Shown here in pieces: positions 1 to 8,539 of a DNA stretch of 64,000 bases (its first letter is position 1; each line of letters starts with the position of its first letter). Source of the stretch: Prado023 sp963706885 (GTDB lineage: Bacteria; Actinomycetota; Actinomycetes; S36-B12; CAIYMF01); the NCBI GenBank assembly GCA_963706885.1, contig CAVPNX010000025.1, positions 124,001-188,000 of the forward strand. The letters are read 5' to 3'. Both the position numbers and the translations under genes were made by a program. A model generated the notes under the pieces. That model ran no database searches, was not told the origin of the DNA, and worked only from the letters and a program-made list of their open reading frames with translations.

Positions 1-1
1 A

Positions 2-760
2 GTCGTGGAGGCAGTCGGCGCCGCAGTGACGGGGCTGCGGCCCGGCGACGAGGTGTACGGCGAGGCCACCGCGACCTACGCCGAGTACGCGGCCGTCAGT
101 GCCGAGCGGCTCGCGCCGAAGCCGGCGAACCTGACCTTCGAGCAGGCGGGCACCGTCCCCCTTGCGGGGCTCACCGCGTGGCAGGCCCTGGAGAAGTCCG
201 GGATCACACCCGGCCAGCGGGTCCTGGTCAACGGCGCCTCCAGCGGGGTCGGCCATTTCGCCGTGCAGATCGCCGCAGCCCGGGGCGCCGAGGTGACCGG
301 CGTGTGCAGCGGGCGCAACGCCGAGCTGGTCGGCGGCCTCGGCGCCAGCCATGTGATCGACTACCTGCAGTCCGACTACACGACCCTCGGGACGCAGTAC
401 GACGTCATTGTCGACGTCGTCGTCACCCATCCCGTGGCCGACAACCGTCGGGTCCTCACCCCGACCGGCGTGTACCTGTCCGTGGGCACCGCGCCGGAGA
501 CCGGGCCGGGGGAGGGAGGGCTGCTGGGCCCGATCCCCGCCATCGCCGGGGTGGTGGCCCGGTCCCTGACCTCCCGATCACAACGCCTGGTGGCCGTCTC
601 AGCGACGCCGAACCGGGGCATCGCGGAGCTGACAGCGCTGATCGAGTCCGGCAGCGTCACCCCCTCGATCGAGCGGACCTACCCGTTGGCGGAGGTGCCC
701 GACGCACTGCGCCACCTCGCCACCCACCACGCCCGCGGCAAGCTCGCGATCACGGTCTGA
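2..760 (+). CDS. Zinc-independent MDR-family NAD(P)H:quinone oxidoreductase-like protein, 5' end missing
   Basis: The reading frame is already open at the window edge, so about 60-80 N-terminal residues of the catalytic domain lie outside. What remains shows the NAD(P)-binding Rossmann motif VLVNGASSGVGHFAVQIAA and the typical C-terminal ending ARGKLAITV of the quinone oxidoreductase/zinc-independent alcohol dehydrogenase group. No structural zinc cysteine cluster is visible. The family reduces quinones or activated double bonds with NADPH in the cytoplasm; the substrate cannot be told. Its stop lies 2 bases from the end of the convergent SGNH hydrolase gene. Confidence 0.85.
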   Translation, partial: VVEAVGAAVTGLRPGDEVYGEATATYAEYAAVSAERLAPKPANLTFEQAGTVPLAGLTAWQALEKSGITPGQRVLVNGASSGVGHFAVQIAAARGAEVTGVCSGRNAELVGGLGASHVIDYLQSDYTTLGTQYDVIVDVVVTHPVADNRRVLTPTGVYLSVGTAPETGPGEGGLLGPIPAIAGVVARSLTSRSQRLVAVSATPNRGIAELTALIESGSVTPSIERTYPLAEVPDALRHLATHHARGKLAITV

Positions 761-762
761 GG

Positions 763-1554
763 TCACCCCCGCGTCAAGGTCTCAGTCACGAGGTCGGCGA
801 CGACGGTTGCCGCCGTGTCGTTGAGGTGGATGTGGTCGGTGAGGACGACCATGCCGTTGCGGCGCGAGATGTCATCCCAGCTGCGGCGAAGGACCATGTG
901 GCTCAGCATGGCGCGGACGATCAGCATCCGATCGCCGGTGTAGGGCGGGGGCCGATGGCCCGGGGGGATGTGGGCGGCCAGGTGGTCGTGCAGCGGCAGG
1001 CACTCGACATCCCGCTCGGTGCAGAGGTCCCTCAGGGCGGCGTTGTGGGCCTCGATCCGCCGGTTCCACTCGCTGGACAGGTCCTCACCGAGCATCGGGA
1101 TGTCCAGGACCAGGACCCGCGCGTCAGTCTCGGCGGTCAGCCGGTCGAGGATGGTGGCCACGTTCTGCAGGTACCAGGCCAGGCTCGCTCGTTCCGGGAG
1201 CCCCTGCCCCCGGCGGTAGCTGCGCTGGGACCTCTCGTCGAGGGTCGCGTTCACGTCGTTGGTCCCGATCAGCAGCGTGACGACGTCCGGGCGGCGTGCG
1301 ACGACCGCGTCGAGGCGCTGCAGGACGTTCCAGGCCAGGTTGCCGTTGACCCCCTCGTTGACGAACGTGAGGCCGGCCGGCCCGAGGCGATCGTCGAGCA
1401 TCTGGACGTAGTCCGCGCTCACGGATCCCCGCGTGATGCTGTCCCCGACGCACACCACGAGGGTGGTGGCGGCGCGCTCGCGGTCGGTGGTGCCCGGCGA
1501 CGCCGGGGCGCTCCGCCGGCGCCGCCCGATCGCCCCCCGCAGTCCGTCCAGCAT
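763..1554 (-). CDS. SGNH/GDSL-family hydrolase
   Basis: A 263-residue protein with the SGNH hydrolase blocks in order: VCVGDSITRG (nucleophile Ser), G and N in LIGTNDVN, and the C-terminal DHIHLN carrying the Asp/His pair. The family cleaves esters or removes acyl groups from lipids or sugars; the substrate is unknown. No convincing signal peptide is visible, only a short basic N-terminus. I chose the ATG at 1554, preceded by AGGAGG about 12 bases upstream; the open frame continues further up but in an arginine-rich, noncoding-looking way that overlaps the DUF2237 gene. It is convergent with the oxidoreductase fragment. Confidence 0.8.
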   Translation of the reverse strand: MLDGLRGAIGRRRRSAPASPGTTDRERAATTLVVCVGDSITRGSVSADYVQMLDDRLGPAGLTFVNEGVNGNLAWNVLQRLDAVVARRPDVVTLLIGTNDVNATLDERSQRSYRRGQGLPERASLAWYLQNVATILDRLTAETDARVLVLDIPMLGEDLSSEWNRRIEAHNAALRDLCTERDVECLPLHDHLAAHIPPGHRPPPYTGDRMLIVRAMLSHMVLRRSWDDISRRNGMVVLTDHIHLNDTAATVVADLVTETLTRG

Positions 1555-1737
1555 GATCCCGACGTCCCTCCTGGCCGACCTGCGCCGCACATCCGGACAC
1601 GAGGTGCCGGGCTCGGGGCAGCGTAGCGTTCGGACCAGTCGCGCGACCGGCCGTTGGCCGTTGGTCGGCGCAGTCCGCCGGATCCCTGGCGAGTCGCACG
1701 GCGAGCGCCCGGCGCCTCGGCGCGCAATGCTGGGTCC

Positions 1738-2130
1738 GTGGCTGAGCGCAACGTCCTCGGGGGCGCCCTGGAACCGTGCGGCACCGACCCCATGACCGGC
1801 TTCTTCCGCGACGGCAGCTGCTGCACCGGGCCCCAGGACCTCGGCAGCCACACCATCTGCGCGGTCGTGACCGCGGAGTTCCTCGCCCAGCAGCTCCGGA
1901 TCGGCAACGACCTGTCCACCTCGCGCCCGGAGTACCACTTCCCCGGCCTGCGCCCCGGCGACCGGTGGTGCGTGACCGCCGCCAACTGGGCGCGGGCCTA
2001 CGCCGAGGGAGTCGCCGCACCGGTCGTCCTGGCCGCGACGAATGAAGCGGTCCTGCAGATCGTTCCCCTGGCCGCCCTGCAGGAGCACGCGGTGGACGTC
2101 CCCGGAGACCTCAGGTCGCTCGAGCCGTAG
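1738..2130 (+). CDS. DUF2237 family protein
   Basis: A 130-residue protein that matches the DUF2237 family along its whole length: N-terminal NVLGGALEPCGTDPMTGFFR, the central RPEYHFPGL and PGDRWC, and APVVLAATNEAVL. The family is widespread in bacteria and has no assigned function. GTG 1738 is chosen because homology starts there; an AATGCT hexamer about 12 bases upstream may be the -10 box of a leaderless transcript. It is divergent from the SGNH hydrolase and followed 46 bases later by the LysE exporter in the same direction. Confidence 0.8.
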   Translation: MAERNVLGGALEPCGTDPMTGFFRDGSCCTGPQDLGSHTICAVVTAEFLAQQLRIGNDLSTSRPEYHFPGLRPGDRWCVTAANWARAYAEGVAAPVVLAATNEAVLQIVPLAALQEHAVDVPGDLRSLEP

Positions 2131-2176
2131 GCGGCCCACGCCGGGCGGGTGTCGGCCCAGCCCCTACCCTTGGGCG

Positions 2177-2875
2177 GTGATCGACTGGACGCCCTTCGCC
2201 GCCGGCATCGCCGCCGGGCTGGGCATCGCACTGCCCCTGGGGGCCATCGGCGTGCTGATCGTGCGCGAGGGGGTGGAGCGGGGGATCCGGGCGGCGAGTG
2301 TGGCAGCCCTGGCCGTCGCCACGGTCGACTTCGGGTACGCGCTGGTGGCTGTCGTGGTGGGCGAGCGCGTCTCGCAGGCGCTGTCGGGTGTGGAGCGGTT
2401 CGTGCAGCTGGTCGGAGCCCTGGCCCTGACGGTTGTCGTGGTCCTGGGGGTCCGCGACCTCCTGCGCAGCGTGCGGCGGTCCCAGCCGGTGCCGACGGTC
2501 GGCCCTGCCGAAGATTCCGGATCCGGGGTCGGCGCGTCCAGCGTCCCGGCGCCGGAGCAGCTCGAGCAGATGGACCTGCCGGTCGGGTACCGCAGCACGT
2601 TCCTGCGGTTCGTCGGGCTGACCGCGATCAACCCGATGACGGCCGTGTACTTCGTGGCCCTGACCGCAGGGCTCTCCTCCCGGCTGGCTGGCCCGGGAGC
2701 CGGCGCGGCCTTCGCCGTCGGGGTCCTGCTCGGCTCGTTGTCCTGGCAGATGGTGCTCGCGGTGGGCGGGGCGGCGGCCGGGTCCCGGATGTCCGAGCGG
2801 ATCCGCATCGGCGTCTCGCTGGTGGGCTACACGATCGTGGCTGCCTACGCCGTGCGACTTGCTCTGGGTGGCTGA
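2177..2875 (+). CDS. LysE-type amino acid/metabolite exporter
   Basis: A 232-residue membrane protein with about six hydrophobic segments and the LysE-family N-terminus (AAGIAAGLGIALPLGAIGVL), a charged central loop near residues 100-140, and the conserved INPMTAVYFVAL segment in the second half. Members export amino acids or small metabolites across the cytoplasmic membrane; the substrate is unknown. The GTG at 2177 is preceded 7 bases upstream by TACCCT, which suggests a leaderless transcript. The MerR-TipAS regulator gene follows in the same direction but has its own promoter. Confidence 0.8.
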   Translation: MIDWTPFAAGIAAGLGIALPLGAIGVLIVREGVERGIRAASVAALAVATVDFGYALVAVVVGERVSQALSGVERFVQLVGALALTVVVVLGVRDLLRSVRRSQPVPTVGPAEDSGSGVGASSVPAPEQLEQMDLPVGYRSTFLRFVGLTAINPMTAVYFVALTAGLSSRLAGPGAGAAFAVGVLLGSLSWQMVLAVGGAAAGSRMSERIRIGVSLVGYTIVAAYAVRLALGG

Positions 2876-2900
2876 GGGCTCGACCACTGAATGGCGTGAG

Positions 2901-2931
2901 TTGACATTGACGCGGCGTCAACTTCTACCGT
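2901..2931 (+). promoter_or_regulatory. MerR-type promoter with 19-bp spacer and operator palindrome
   Basis: TTGACA (2901-2906) and TACCGT (2926-2931) are separated by 19 bases, the overlong spacer that MerR regulators untwist. The spacer holds the perfect palindrome TTGACGCGGCGTCAA (2907-2921). The -10 box ends 6 bases before the ATG of the downstream MerR gene, so the transcript is probably leaderless. Autoregulation is inferred. Confidence 0.75.
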
Positions 2932-2937
2932 GGTCCC

Positions 2938-3711
2938 ATGAGGGTTCGCGAGGGTGGGACGGGCGCCGTGGAGTACGGGATCGCCGAGGTCGCCCGCCTG
3001 GCGGGCACGACCAGCCGGACGCTGCGCCACTACGGCGACGTCGGGCTGCTGGAGCCCTCGCGGGTCGGGGCCAACGGCTACCGCTACTACGACACGGCCG
3101 CCCTGACCCGGCTGCAGCGGATCCTCATGCTGCGCCAGCTCGGGCTGGGCGTGGCCGCGATCGGCGACGTGCTCGACGCCGCCGATGACACCTCCGCGCT
3201 GCGGGCCCACCTGCAGTGGCTGCGCGCGGAGTCCGAACGGCTCGACCGGCAGATCGCCAGCGTCGAGCGCACGATCAGCAGCATGGAGAAGGGAGTGCCG
3301 ATCATGGCCGAGGAGATGTTCGACGGGTTCGATCACACGCAGTACAAGCAGGAGGTCGAGGCGCGCTGGGGCCAGGCTGCCTACGCCGACAGCGACCGCT
3401 GGTGGCGCGGGCTCGGCCCCGACGGGCAGCAGGCGTTCGCGGCCGAGCACGTGGAGATCGCCGCCGGGTGGGCAGAGCTCCGGGATTCCGGCGCCCCGGT
3501 CGACGGCCCCGACGCGCAGGCCCTCGCCCGCCGCCATCACGCCTGGATCGCCGCCGGGTGGGGCAACAGGGCCCCCGACGCCGACCAGTTGGCCGGCCTG
3601 GCCGAGATGTACGTGGCCGACGAGCGGTTCGCCGCCAACTACGGCGGGGTGCAGGGTGCGACGTACGTGCGCGACGCGCTGACCCACTTCGCGATCACCG
3701 AGCTGGCCTGA
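2938..3711 (+). CDS. MerR-family regulator with TipAS ligand-binding domain
   Basis: A 257-residue protein. Residues about 13-85 form a MerR winged helix (VARLAGTTSRTLRHYGDVGLL), followed by a coiled-coil dimerisation helix, and residues about 125-255 form a TipAS domain (MFDGFDHTQYKQEVEARWG and a C-terminal helix pair ending in THFAITELA). In Streptomyces TipAL this domain traps thiopeptides and activates multidrug resistance genes. The start is ATG 2938, seven bases after the -10 box. No exporter gene sits in a common operon, although a LysE exporter is just upstream. The ligand is unknown. Confidence 0.85.
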   Translation: MRVREGGTGAVEYGIAEVARLAGTTSRTLRHYGDVGLLEPSRVGANGYRYYDTAALTRLQRILMLRQLGLGVAAIGDVLDAADDTSALRAHLQWLRAESERLDRQIASVERTISSMEKGVPIMAEEMFDGFDHTQYKQEVEARWGQAAYADSDRWWRGLGPDGQQAFAAEHVEIAAGWAELRDSGAPVDGPDAQALARRHHAWIAAGWGNRAPDADQLAGLAEMYVADERFAANYGGVQGATYVRDALTHFAITELA

Positions 3712-3813
3712 ACCGATCAGGCGCCGCCTCACGCACCCGGCCCAGCTGGCCTTGAGGTTGCCTTAGCCTGCGGGCGTCTTCCCGGCTGACGTGTTGCGGG
3801 CTACTGTGCCGCC

Positions 3814-5790
3814 ATGGACTCGGCGACGTCCGCCGACCGGGGGGTGGGGCCCACAGTGCGCAGCTCCCTGCCCCGACGCGCCCTGATCGGGGCGATCGGC
3901 CCCACCGTCGTCGCGCTTGCGATCGCGCTTACCTCGGTCACCCCTCCCGCGGTCGCCCTGCCGGCGCCCGGTGACCAGGTCGCCACTGGTCCAGCCGGCT
4001 CAACGAGCACGCTGCTGGCCATCGGGGCCGGTGCTCCGACGAGTGCCGCCCTGTCCGGATCGGACCAGATCGCCGCACTGCAGCGCGACATCCGGCGCGT
4101 GCAGGCCCAGCTCGACGCCGTCGCCGCGCAGGTGACGACGCTGACGGCCCGCCGCGACGTGTTGGCCACGGATCTGGCAGCGGCTCGCGATCGAGCTGCG
4201 CGCGCGAAGAAGGATCTGGCAGCAGCACGCAAGGACGCAGCGGCATCGACGCCCGTGCGGGCAACGGCGCGTGCCGCCCACGCCGCCGCCAGTGCGGCAC
4301 AGAGGTCCGCACGGGCGCAGTACGACAGCGCCCAGGTGACCATGACCCGGACCCAGGCCCGTCTCGACGAGCTGACCGCGGCCTCGGAGAAGGCCGCCAC
4401 CGAGGTCCAGCGGGCAGCCGCTGCGGCGGAGAAGGCGAAGCCGGCGACGCCGGCATGGCAGAAGAGCTTCCCGGCGTGGCAGATGTCGGCGGTCACCGAG
4501 CGTGCCGCGCACGCGCGGATGGTCCTCGTCGAGGACCGAGCCGCCGACAGCTTCGTGAGCCTGCAGGGTGCGCAGGCCGCCCTGACCAAGGCCGACTACG
4601 CGGAGGCCGAGGCCGCCAAGGCCCTGGCCCAGGCGGAGGCGGCCAGCACGTCGGCCGCCGGGCGGGTGGCCGCACTCGCCGAGGAACGGTCGGCAGCGCG
4701 TGCCGCCCTGGCAGGTCTGGCCAAGGACTCGACGACGGTCACCAGCGCGCTGGCTCGGGCCACGGCCCTGTCGGAGAAGCTCACTGCCCGCCTCGCGGGC
4801 CTGAAGAAGCGGCTGGCCACGTTGGAGGGCACGCTCGCCAGCGGGCAGTCGGTGCGGCGCTCGGCGGCATCCACCACCACCGCCGCCCTCGCGCTCACCC
4901 CGGCAACCTCACAGGCCCCGAGCCAGGGCGCCCTCCAGGCGCGGGCAGCCACCCTCCCCGCGAAGGCAGGTGCGGAGAAGTGGCGCGAGTCCGGTGACGT
5001 GGTGCGCGTGATCGACGGTGACACGTTCGACATGACGTCCGAGGGCCGGACCATCCGCGTGCGCATCACCGGGATCCAGGCCCCCGAGTCCAAGTGGTGC
5101 GGGGGGAAGGAGGCGACCAAGGCCCTGCGGGCGGTCCTGCCCAAGGGGACGCAGGTGCGCCTGGCCAGCATCAAGGAGAAGTCGGGCAACGCCCCGACCG
5201 GGGTGTGGCGCGTCAAGCGCAGTGCGCACGTCAAGGTGGGCCAGGAGTGGGTCGACGTCGCCCCGCCGCTGCTGGCCAAGGGCCTGGTGTTCCCGTTCCC
5301 GTTCATCGGTGAGGACGCCCACAACGACGAGTACCTCACCCTGGCGTGGAAGGCCTCCCAAGCGGGATCGGGCCTCTACGACTCGGGGGCCTGCGGGGCG
5401 AGCAAGGTCACCGGCGACACGCTGAGGCTCGAGGTGGTCGCCGACGGCCCGGGCCCGGCCAGCGCCGACGCGGAGTTCGTGATGGTCTTCAACGGCTCGG
5501 GCAAGGACCTCGACCTGTCACGGTGGATGGTCCAGGACACCTCGCCGCTGAACGCGTTCTTCTTCCCGAAGGGCGCACGTGTCCGCGCCGACGACTACGT
5601 GGTGGTCTTCTCCGGCACGGGCACCCGCGGAGTGGCCCCCGATGGCAGCAAGGACGAGCGCTACTTCTATGCGGGGACGGGCGTGCGCTGGAACAACGAC
5701 ACCGCCGACATCGCGTTCCTCTTCGACAGCACCGGCAAGGACAGGACCGGCAACCTGCGCTCGTGGCTGATCGTCACGCCCGAGTCCTGA
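3814..5790 (+). CDS. Secreted protein: Ala-rich coiled coil, SNase-like domain, lamin-tail domain
   Basis: A 658-residue protein with an N-terminal hydrophobic export segment (about residues 25-50), a long alanine-rich coiled coil (about 85-345), a thermonuclease-like domain (about 388-525, VVRVIDGDTF and RVRITGIQAPES) and a lamin-tail immunoglobulin-like domain (about 540-655). SNase domains cleave nucleic acid using Ca2+; here the Asp that usually precedes the conserved APE is Gln (GIQAPE), so activity may be altered. It probably acts outside the cell or on the cell surface. TACTGT 7 bases before the ATG suggests a leaderless transcript. trmL follows after 17 bases. Confidence 0.75.
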   Translation: MDSATSADRGVGPTVRSSLPRRALIGAIGPTVVALAIALTSVTPPAVALPAPGDQVATGPAGSTSTLLAIGAGAPTSAALSGSDQIAALQRDIRRVQAQLDAVAAQVTTLTARRDVLATDLAAARDRAARAKKDLAAARKDAAASTPVRATARAAHAAASAAQRSARAQYDSAQVTMTRTQARLDELTAASEKAATEVQRAAAAAEKAKPATPAWQKSFPAWQMSAVTERAAHARMVLVEDRAADSFVSLQGAQAALTKADYAEAEAAKALAQAEAASTSAAGRVAALAEERSAARAALAGLAKDSTTVTSALARATALSEKLTARLAGLKKRLATLEGTLASGQSVRRSAASTTTAALALTPATSQAPSQGALQARAATLPAKAGAEKWRESGDVVRVIDGDTFDMTSEGRTIRVRITGIQAPESKWCGGKEATKALRAVLPKGTQVRLASIKEKSGNAPTGVWRVKRSAHVKVGQEWVDVAPPLLAKGLVFPFPFIGEDAHNDEYLTLAWKASQAGSGLYDSGACGASKVTGDTLRLEVVADGPGPASADAEFVMVFNGSGKDLDLSRWMVQDTSPLNAFFFPKGARVRADDYVVVFSGTGTRGVAPDGSKDERYFYAGTGVRWNNDTADIAFLFDSTGKDRTGNLRSWLIVTPES

Positions 5791-5807
5791 GCGCGGATCT
5801 GCCAGCC

Positions 5808-6272
5808 GTGTTCGACGTCGTCCTGTTCTCCCCGCGCATCCCGCCCAACACCGGCAACGTGATCCGCCTGTGCGCCAACACGGGCAGCCGGCTGCACCTC
5901 GTCGAGCCGCTGGGCTTCATGCTCGACGAGGCCCGCGTCCGTCGCGCCGGGCTGGACTACCACGACATGGCGGTCGTCACGATCCACCCGAGCCTGCCCG
6001 CGGCCCGGGAGGCGCTGTCCGATCGGCGCTGGTTCGCCACGACCGCCCGCGGGGGCATCGCGCCCCATGAGGTCGCCCTCGAGCCCGGGGACGTGTTCCT
6101 GTTCGGCCCTGAGCCGACGGGCCTGCCCGACGACGTGCTCGGCGCCTTCGGCGGAGACCGACGCCTGCGCCTTCCGATGCTGCCCGGCAACCGCTCGTTG
6201 AACCTGTCCAACGCTGTGGCGGTGACGGTCTACGAGGCGTGGCGGCAGAACGGCTTCACCGGCGCCGGGTAG
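5808..6272 (+). CDS. trmL: tRNA (cytidine(34)-2'-O)-methyltransferase
   Basis: A 154-residue SPOUT-class methyltransferase with the TrmL signatures: LFSPRIPPNTGNVIRLCANT at the N-terminus, FGPEPTGLP in the middle and LPMLPGNRSLNLSNAVAVTVYE forming the C-terminal knot. It methylates the 2'-hydroxyl of the wobble nucleotide 34 of tRNA-Leu isoacceptors with S-adenosylmethionine. Length matches the family. The start is GTG 5808, since the conserved FDVVLF begins at the next codon; upstream the same frame is only a shadow of the preceding nuclease-like gene, which ends 17 bases earlier. Confidence 0.9.
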   Translation: MFDVVLFSPRIPPNTGNVIRLCANTGSRLHLVEPLGFMLDEARVRRAGLDYHDMAVVTIHPSLPAAREALSDRRWFATTARGGIAPHEVALEPGDVFLFGPEPTGLPDDVLGAFGGDRRLRLPMLPGNRSLNLSNAVAVTVYEAWRQNGFTGAG

Positions 6273-6273
6273 G

Positions 6274-6377
6274 TCCAAGATCGCGGTTCGCTCCAAGTCT
6301 CCAGCGGCGTTCGCGGTTTGATCCAGGTCTCGGGCGCGTCATCGGCCCGAGACTTGGATCAGATCGGGATCTTGGGG
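6274..6377. repeat. Nested inverted-repeat element
   Basis: The outer arms share CCAAGATC, a 10-base variable stretch, then CCAAGTCTC, near 6275-6301 and inverted near 6349-6377. Inside, 6320-6335 and 6345-6360 form a 16-bp stem with one G-U pair. The motif TCGCGGTT..(T)CCARGTCTC also occurs twice directly, 30 bases apart (6281, 6311). It may work as a terminator for trmL or belong to a REP-like family. Confidence 0.6.
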
Positions 6378-6487
6378 GCGGCGGGGGCGGGGGGCGGGGG
6401 GGCGGTGGGGCGGTGGGGCGGTGGGGCGGTGGGGGGGCGCGGGGGTGCGGGGGCGGGGGCTGCATTTGGGGCTGGGTGGGGGGCGGG
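6372..6487. repeat. G-run tract with tandem GGTGGGGC repeats
   Basis: The + strand consists almost only of G runs, including four successive copies of the octamer GGTGGGGC, ending just before the ABC exporter start. Such a tract could form G-quadruplexes on the coding strand. It holds no credible gene. Confidence 0.7.
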
Positions 6488-6501
6488 TCCATGCTTGTCG
6501 G

Positions 6502-8469
6502 ATGCCCTCGCCCGACCACGAGCACGAGGCGGCCGGACACCCGGTCGCCGGCTCCGGCGTGCCCGGGCACGACCACGTGCGCAGCGACCAGCCGGTCGGG
6601 GTCGAAGAGGCCACCTCGAACGCGCTGGACGGGGTCGACGACGGCATGGCCGACGCCGCAGACGACGACGCAGCGACCGACGCTGAGGGCACCCCCACCG
6701 CGCCGGTCGGCAAGAAGGCCCTGACCCGCGAGACCCTGTCCCTGTACTGGTCGGCTGCGGCGCAGTTCCCGTGGCGACTCGGGCTCGCCCTGGTGGTCCC
6801 GGTGATCACCGTGCTGTTCGCGCGCTTCGTCGGGCCCTACGTCATCTCGCTGCTGCTCACCCAGGTCCAGGAGGGGACGGTGACCTGGGAGTCCGGCTGG
6901 CCGCTCGTGCTGGCCTACGGGCTCTCCCAGTTCCTGGGGCAGGTCGTGGGCTGGCGGATCGCCCTGTACGCGGCGTGGTCCTTCGAGGTCATGGCGATGA
7001 AGCGGCTGTTCCAGCGCGTCTTCGACCACCTGACCCGCCAGAGCCTGGGGTTCCACTCCGACCGGTTCTCCGGGTCGTTGGTCTCCCAGACCAACAAGTT
7101 CACCGGCGCGTTCGAGATGTTCTGGGACACGATCGTGTGGCAGGTGGTCCCGGTGCTGACCACGGTGGTGGCCGCCGTGGTCATCATGGCCTTCATCCTC
7201 CCGTGGTACGCGCTGTTCCTGCTCGGGATGACGCTGGTCTTCGGCGGCTTCGTCGTGTTCTCCGGGCGGTCCATGGAGCGGCTGAACGTGGTCGAGGCGC
7301 AGTCCTCGACGCACATGACCGGGTTCCTGGCCGACGTGATGAGCAACATCTCGGCGGTCAAGGCCGCGGGCGCGGAGGCCACGGAGAGCGCTGGTGCCCG
7401 ACTGGCCGCCGGTCAGTGGCGCACCAACTCGCTGAACGTGATGCGCTCGTTCCTGGGCTACTCGTCGGGCTTCTCCGCCGTGATCGCGATCATGAACACC
7501 GGGGCGGTGCTGGCTGCCGTCGTGGCCTCCGAGCAGCGGTACCTGTCGGTGGCCGCGGTCTACCTGGCCACCACCTACACGCTGACCGTGACAGACCAGC
7601 TGTGGGAGATCACCCAGGTGATGCGCAACTACAACCGGGTCATGGGTGACGCCCACGACATGGTCGAGATCCTGGCGATCAGCCCCGCCGTGGAGGACCG
7701 CACGGACACCGAGTTCCGCCGTGGACCCGGTGCCGTGGAGTTCGAGAACGTCACGTTCACCCACGACGGTGCCGGTGTCGACGCGCTGTTCGACGGCTTC
7801 ACGCTCACCATCGCCCCCGGCGAGAAGATCGGGCTGGTCGGCCACTCGGGCAGCGGCAAGACGACACTGACCCGCCTGCTGCTGCGGTTCTCCGACGTCG
7901 ACTCCGGCGCGATCCGAATCGACGGCCAGGACCTGCGTGAGGTCACGCAGGCCTCGCTGCGCCGCTCGATCGCCTACGTCGCCCAGGAGCCGTTGCTGTT
8001 CCACCGCTCGATCGAGGACAACATCGCCTACGGCCGCCCGGATGCCACGCCCGAGATGGTCCGCTCGGCCGCGGTCAAGGCCAGTGCCGACGAGTTCATC
8101 TCACGGCTGCCCTCGGGGTACGCCACGACCGTCGGCGAGCGGGGGGTCAAGCTCTCCGGCGGGCAGCGCCAGCGGATCGCGATCGCCCGCGCCGTGCTCA
8201 AGGACGCCAACCTGCTGGTCCTCGACGAGGCCACCTCGGCCCTGGACAGCGAGAGCGAGGTCCACATCCAGGCGGCCCTGGCTGAGGCGATGAAGGGCCG
8301 GACGACGATCGTCATCGCCCACCGGTTGAGCACGGTGCAGGCGATGGACCGGATCGTGGTCCTGGCCGACGGCCGGATCGTCGAGCAGGGGTCGCATGCC
8401 GAGCTCCTGGCCGCCGGTGGGGTCTACGCCGGCCTGTGGTCCCACCAGTCCGGCGGCTTCCTCGAGTAG
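6502..8469 (+). CDS. ABC exporter, fused membrane and ATPase domains
   Basis: A 655-residue half transporter. After an acidic, His-rich N-terminal tail (residues 1-75) come a six-helix exporter domain (about 80-370) and an ATPase domain with Walker A GHSGSGKTT (about 447), signature LSGGQRQR (about 551), Walker B LLVLDEATSALD and the switch His in IAHRLSTV. It probably works as a homodimer exporting a lipid, peptide or drug; the substrate is unknown. The ATG at 6502 was chosen because upstream the frame runs into the G-rich repeat. The nearby genes give no hint of the substrate. Confidence 0.85.
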   Translation: MPSPDHEHEAAGHPVAGSGVPGHDHVRSDQPVGVEEATSNALDGVDDGMADAADDDAATDAEGTPTAPVGKKALTRETLSLYWSAAAQFPWRLGLALVVPVITVLFARFVGPYVISLLLTQVQEGTVTWESGWPLVLAYGLSQFLGQVVGWRIALYAAWSFEVMAMKRLFQRVFDHLTRQSLGFHSDRFSGSLVSQTNKFTGAFEMFWDTIVWQVVPVLTTVVAAVVIMAFILPWYALFLLGMTLVFGGFVVFSGRSMERLNVVEAQSSTHMTGFLADVMSNISAVKAAGAEATESAGARLAAGQWRTNSLNVMRSFLGYSSGFSAVIAIMNTGAVLAAVVASEQRYLSVAAVYLATTYTLTVTDQLWEITQVMRNYNRVMGDAHDMVEILAISPAVEDRTDTEFRRGPGAVEFENVTFTHDGAGVDALFDGFTLTIAPGEKIGLVGHSGSGKTTLTRLLLRFSDVDSGAIRIDGQDLREVTQASLRRSIAYVAQEPLLFHRSIEDNIAYGRPDATPEMVRSAAVKASADEFISRLPSGYATTVGERGVKLSGGQRQRIAIARAVLKDANLLVLDEATSALDSESEVHIQAALAEAMKGRTTIVIAHRLSTVQAMDRIVVLADGRIVEQGSHAELLAAGGVYAGLWSHQSGGFLE

Positions 8470-8539
8470 CGCTCAGCGTGCCCCCGGAACGGCGCCCGCC
8501 CACCGGAGCGCCCGCCGCCGCTCCCTTGCTCCCCTCGAG

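Noticed and set aside
3755..3785. DtxR/IdeR iron box in TTGAGGTTGCCTTAGCCTGC before the nuclease-like gene
   Set aside because: Only one half resembles the 19-base consensus and the palindrome is not formed.
6372..6487. CRISPR-like or rho-independent structure in the GGTGGGGC repeats
   Set aside because: The units are 8 bases without spacers and lack dyad symmetry; they are a simple G-rich repeat.
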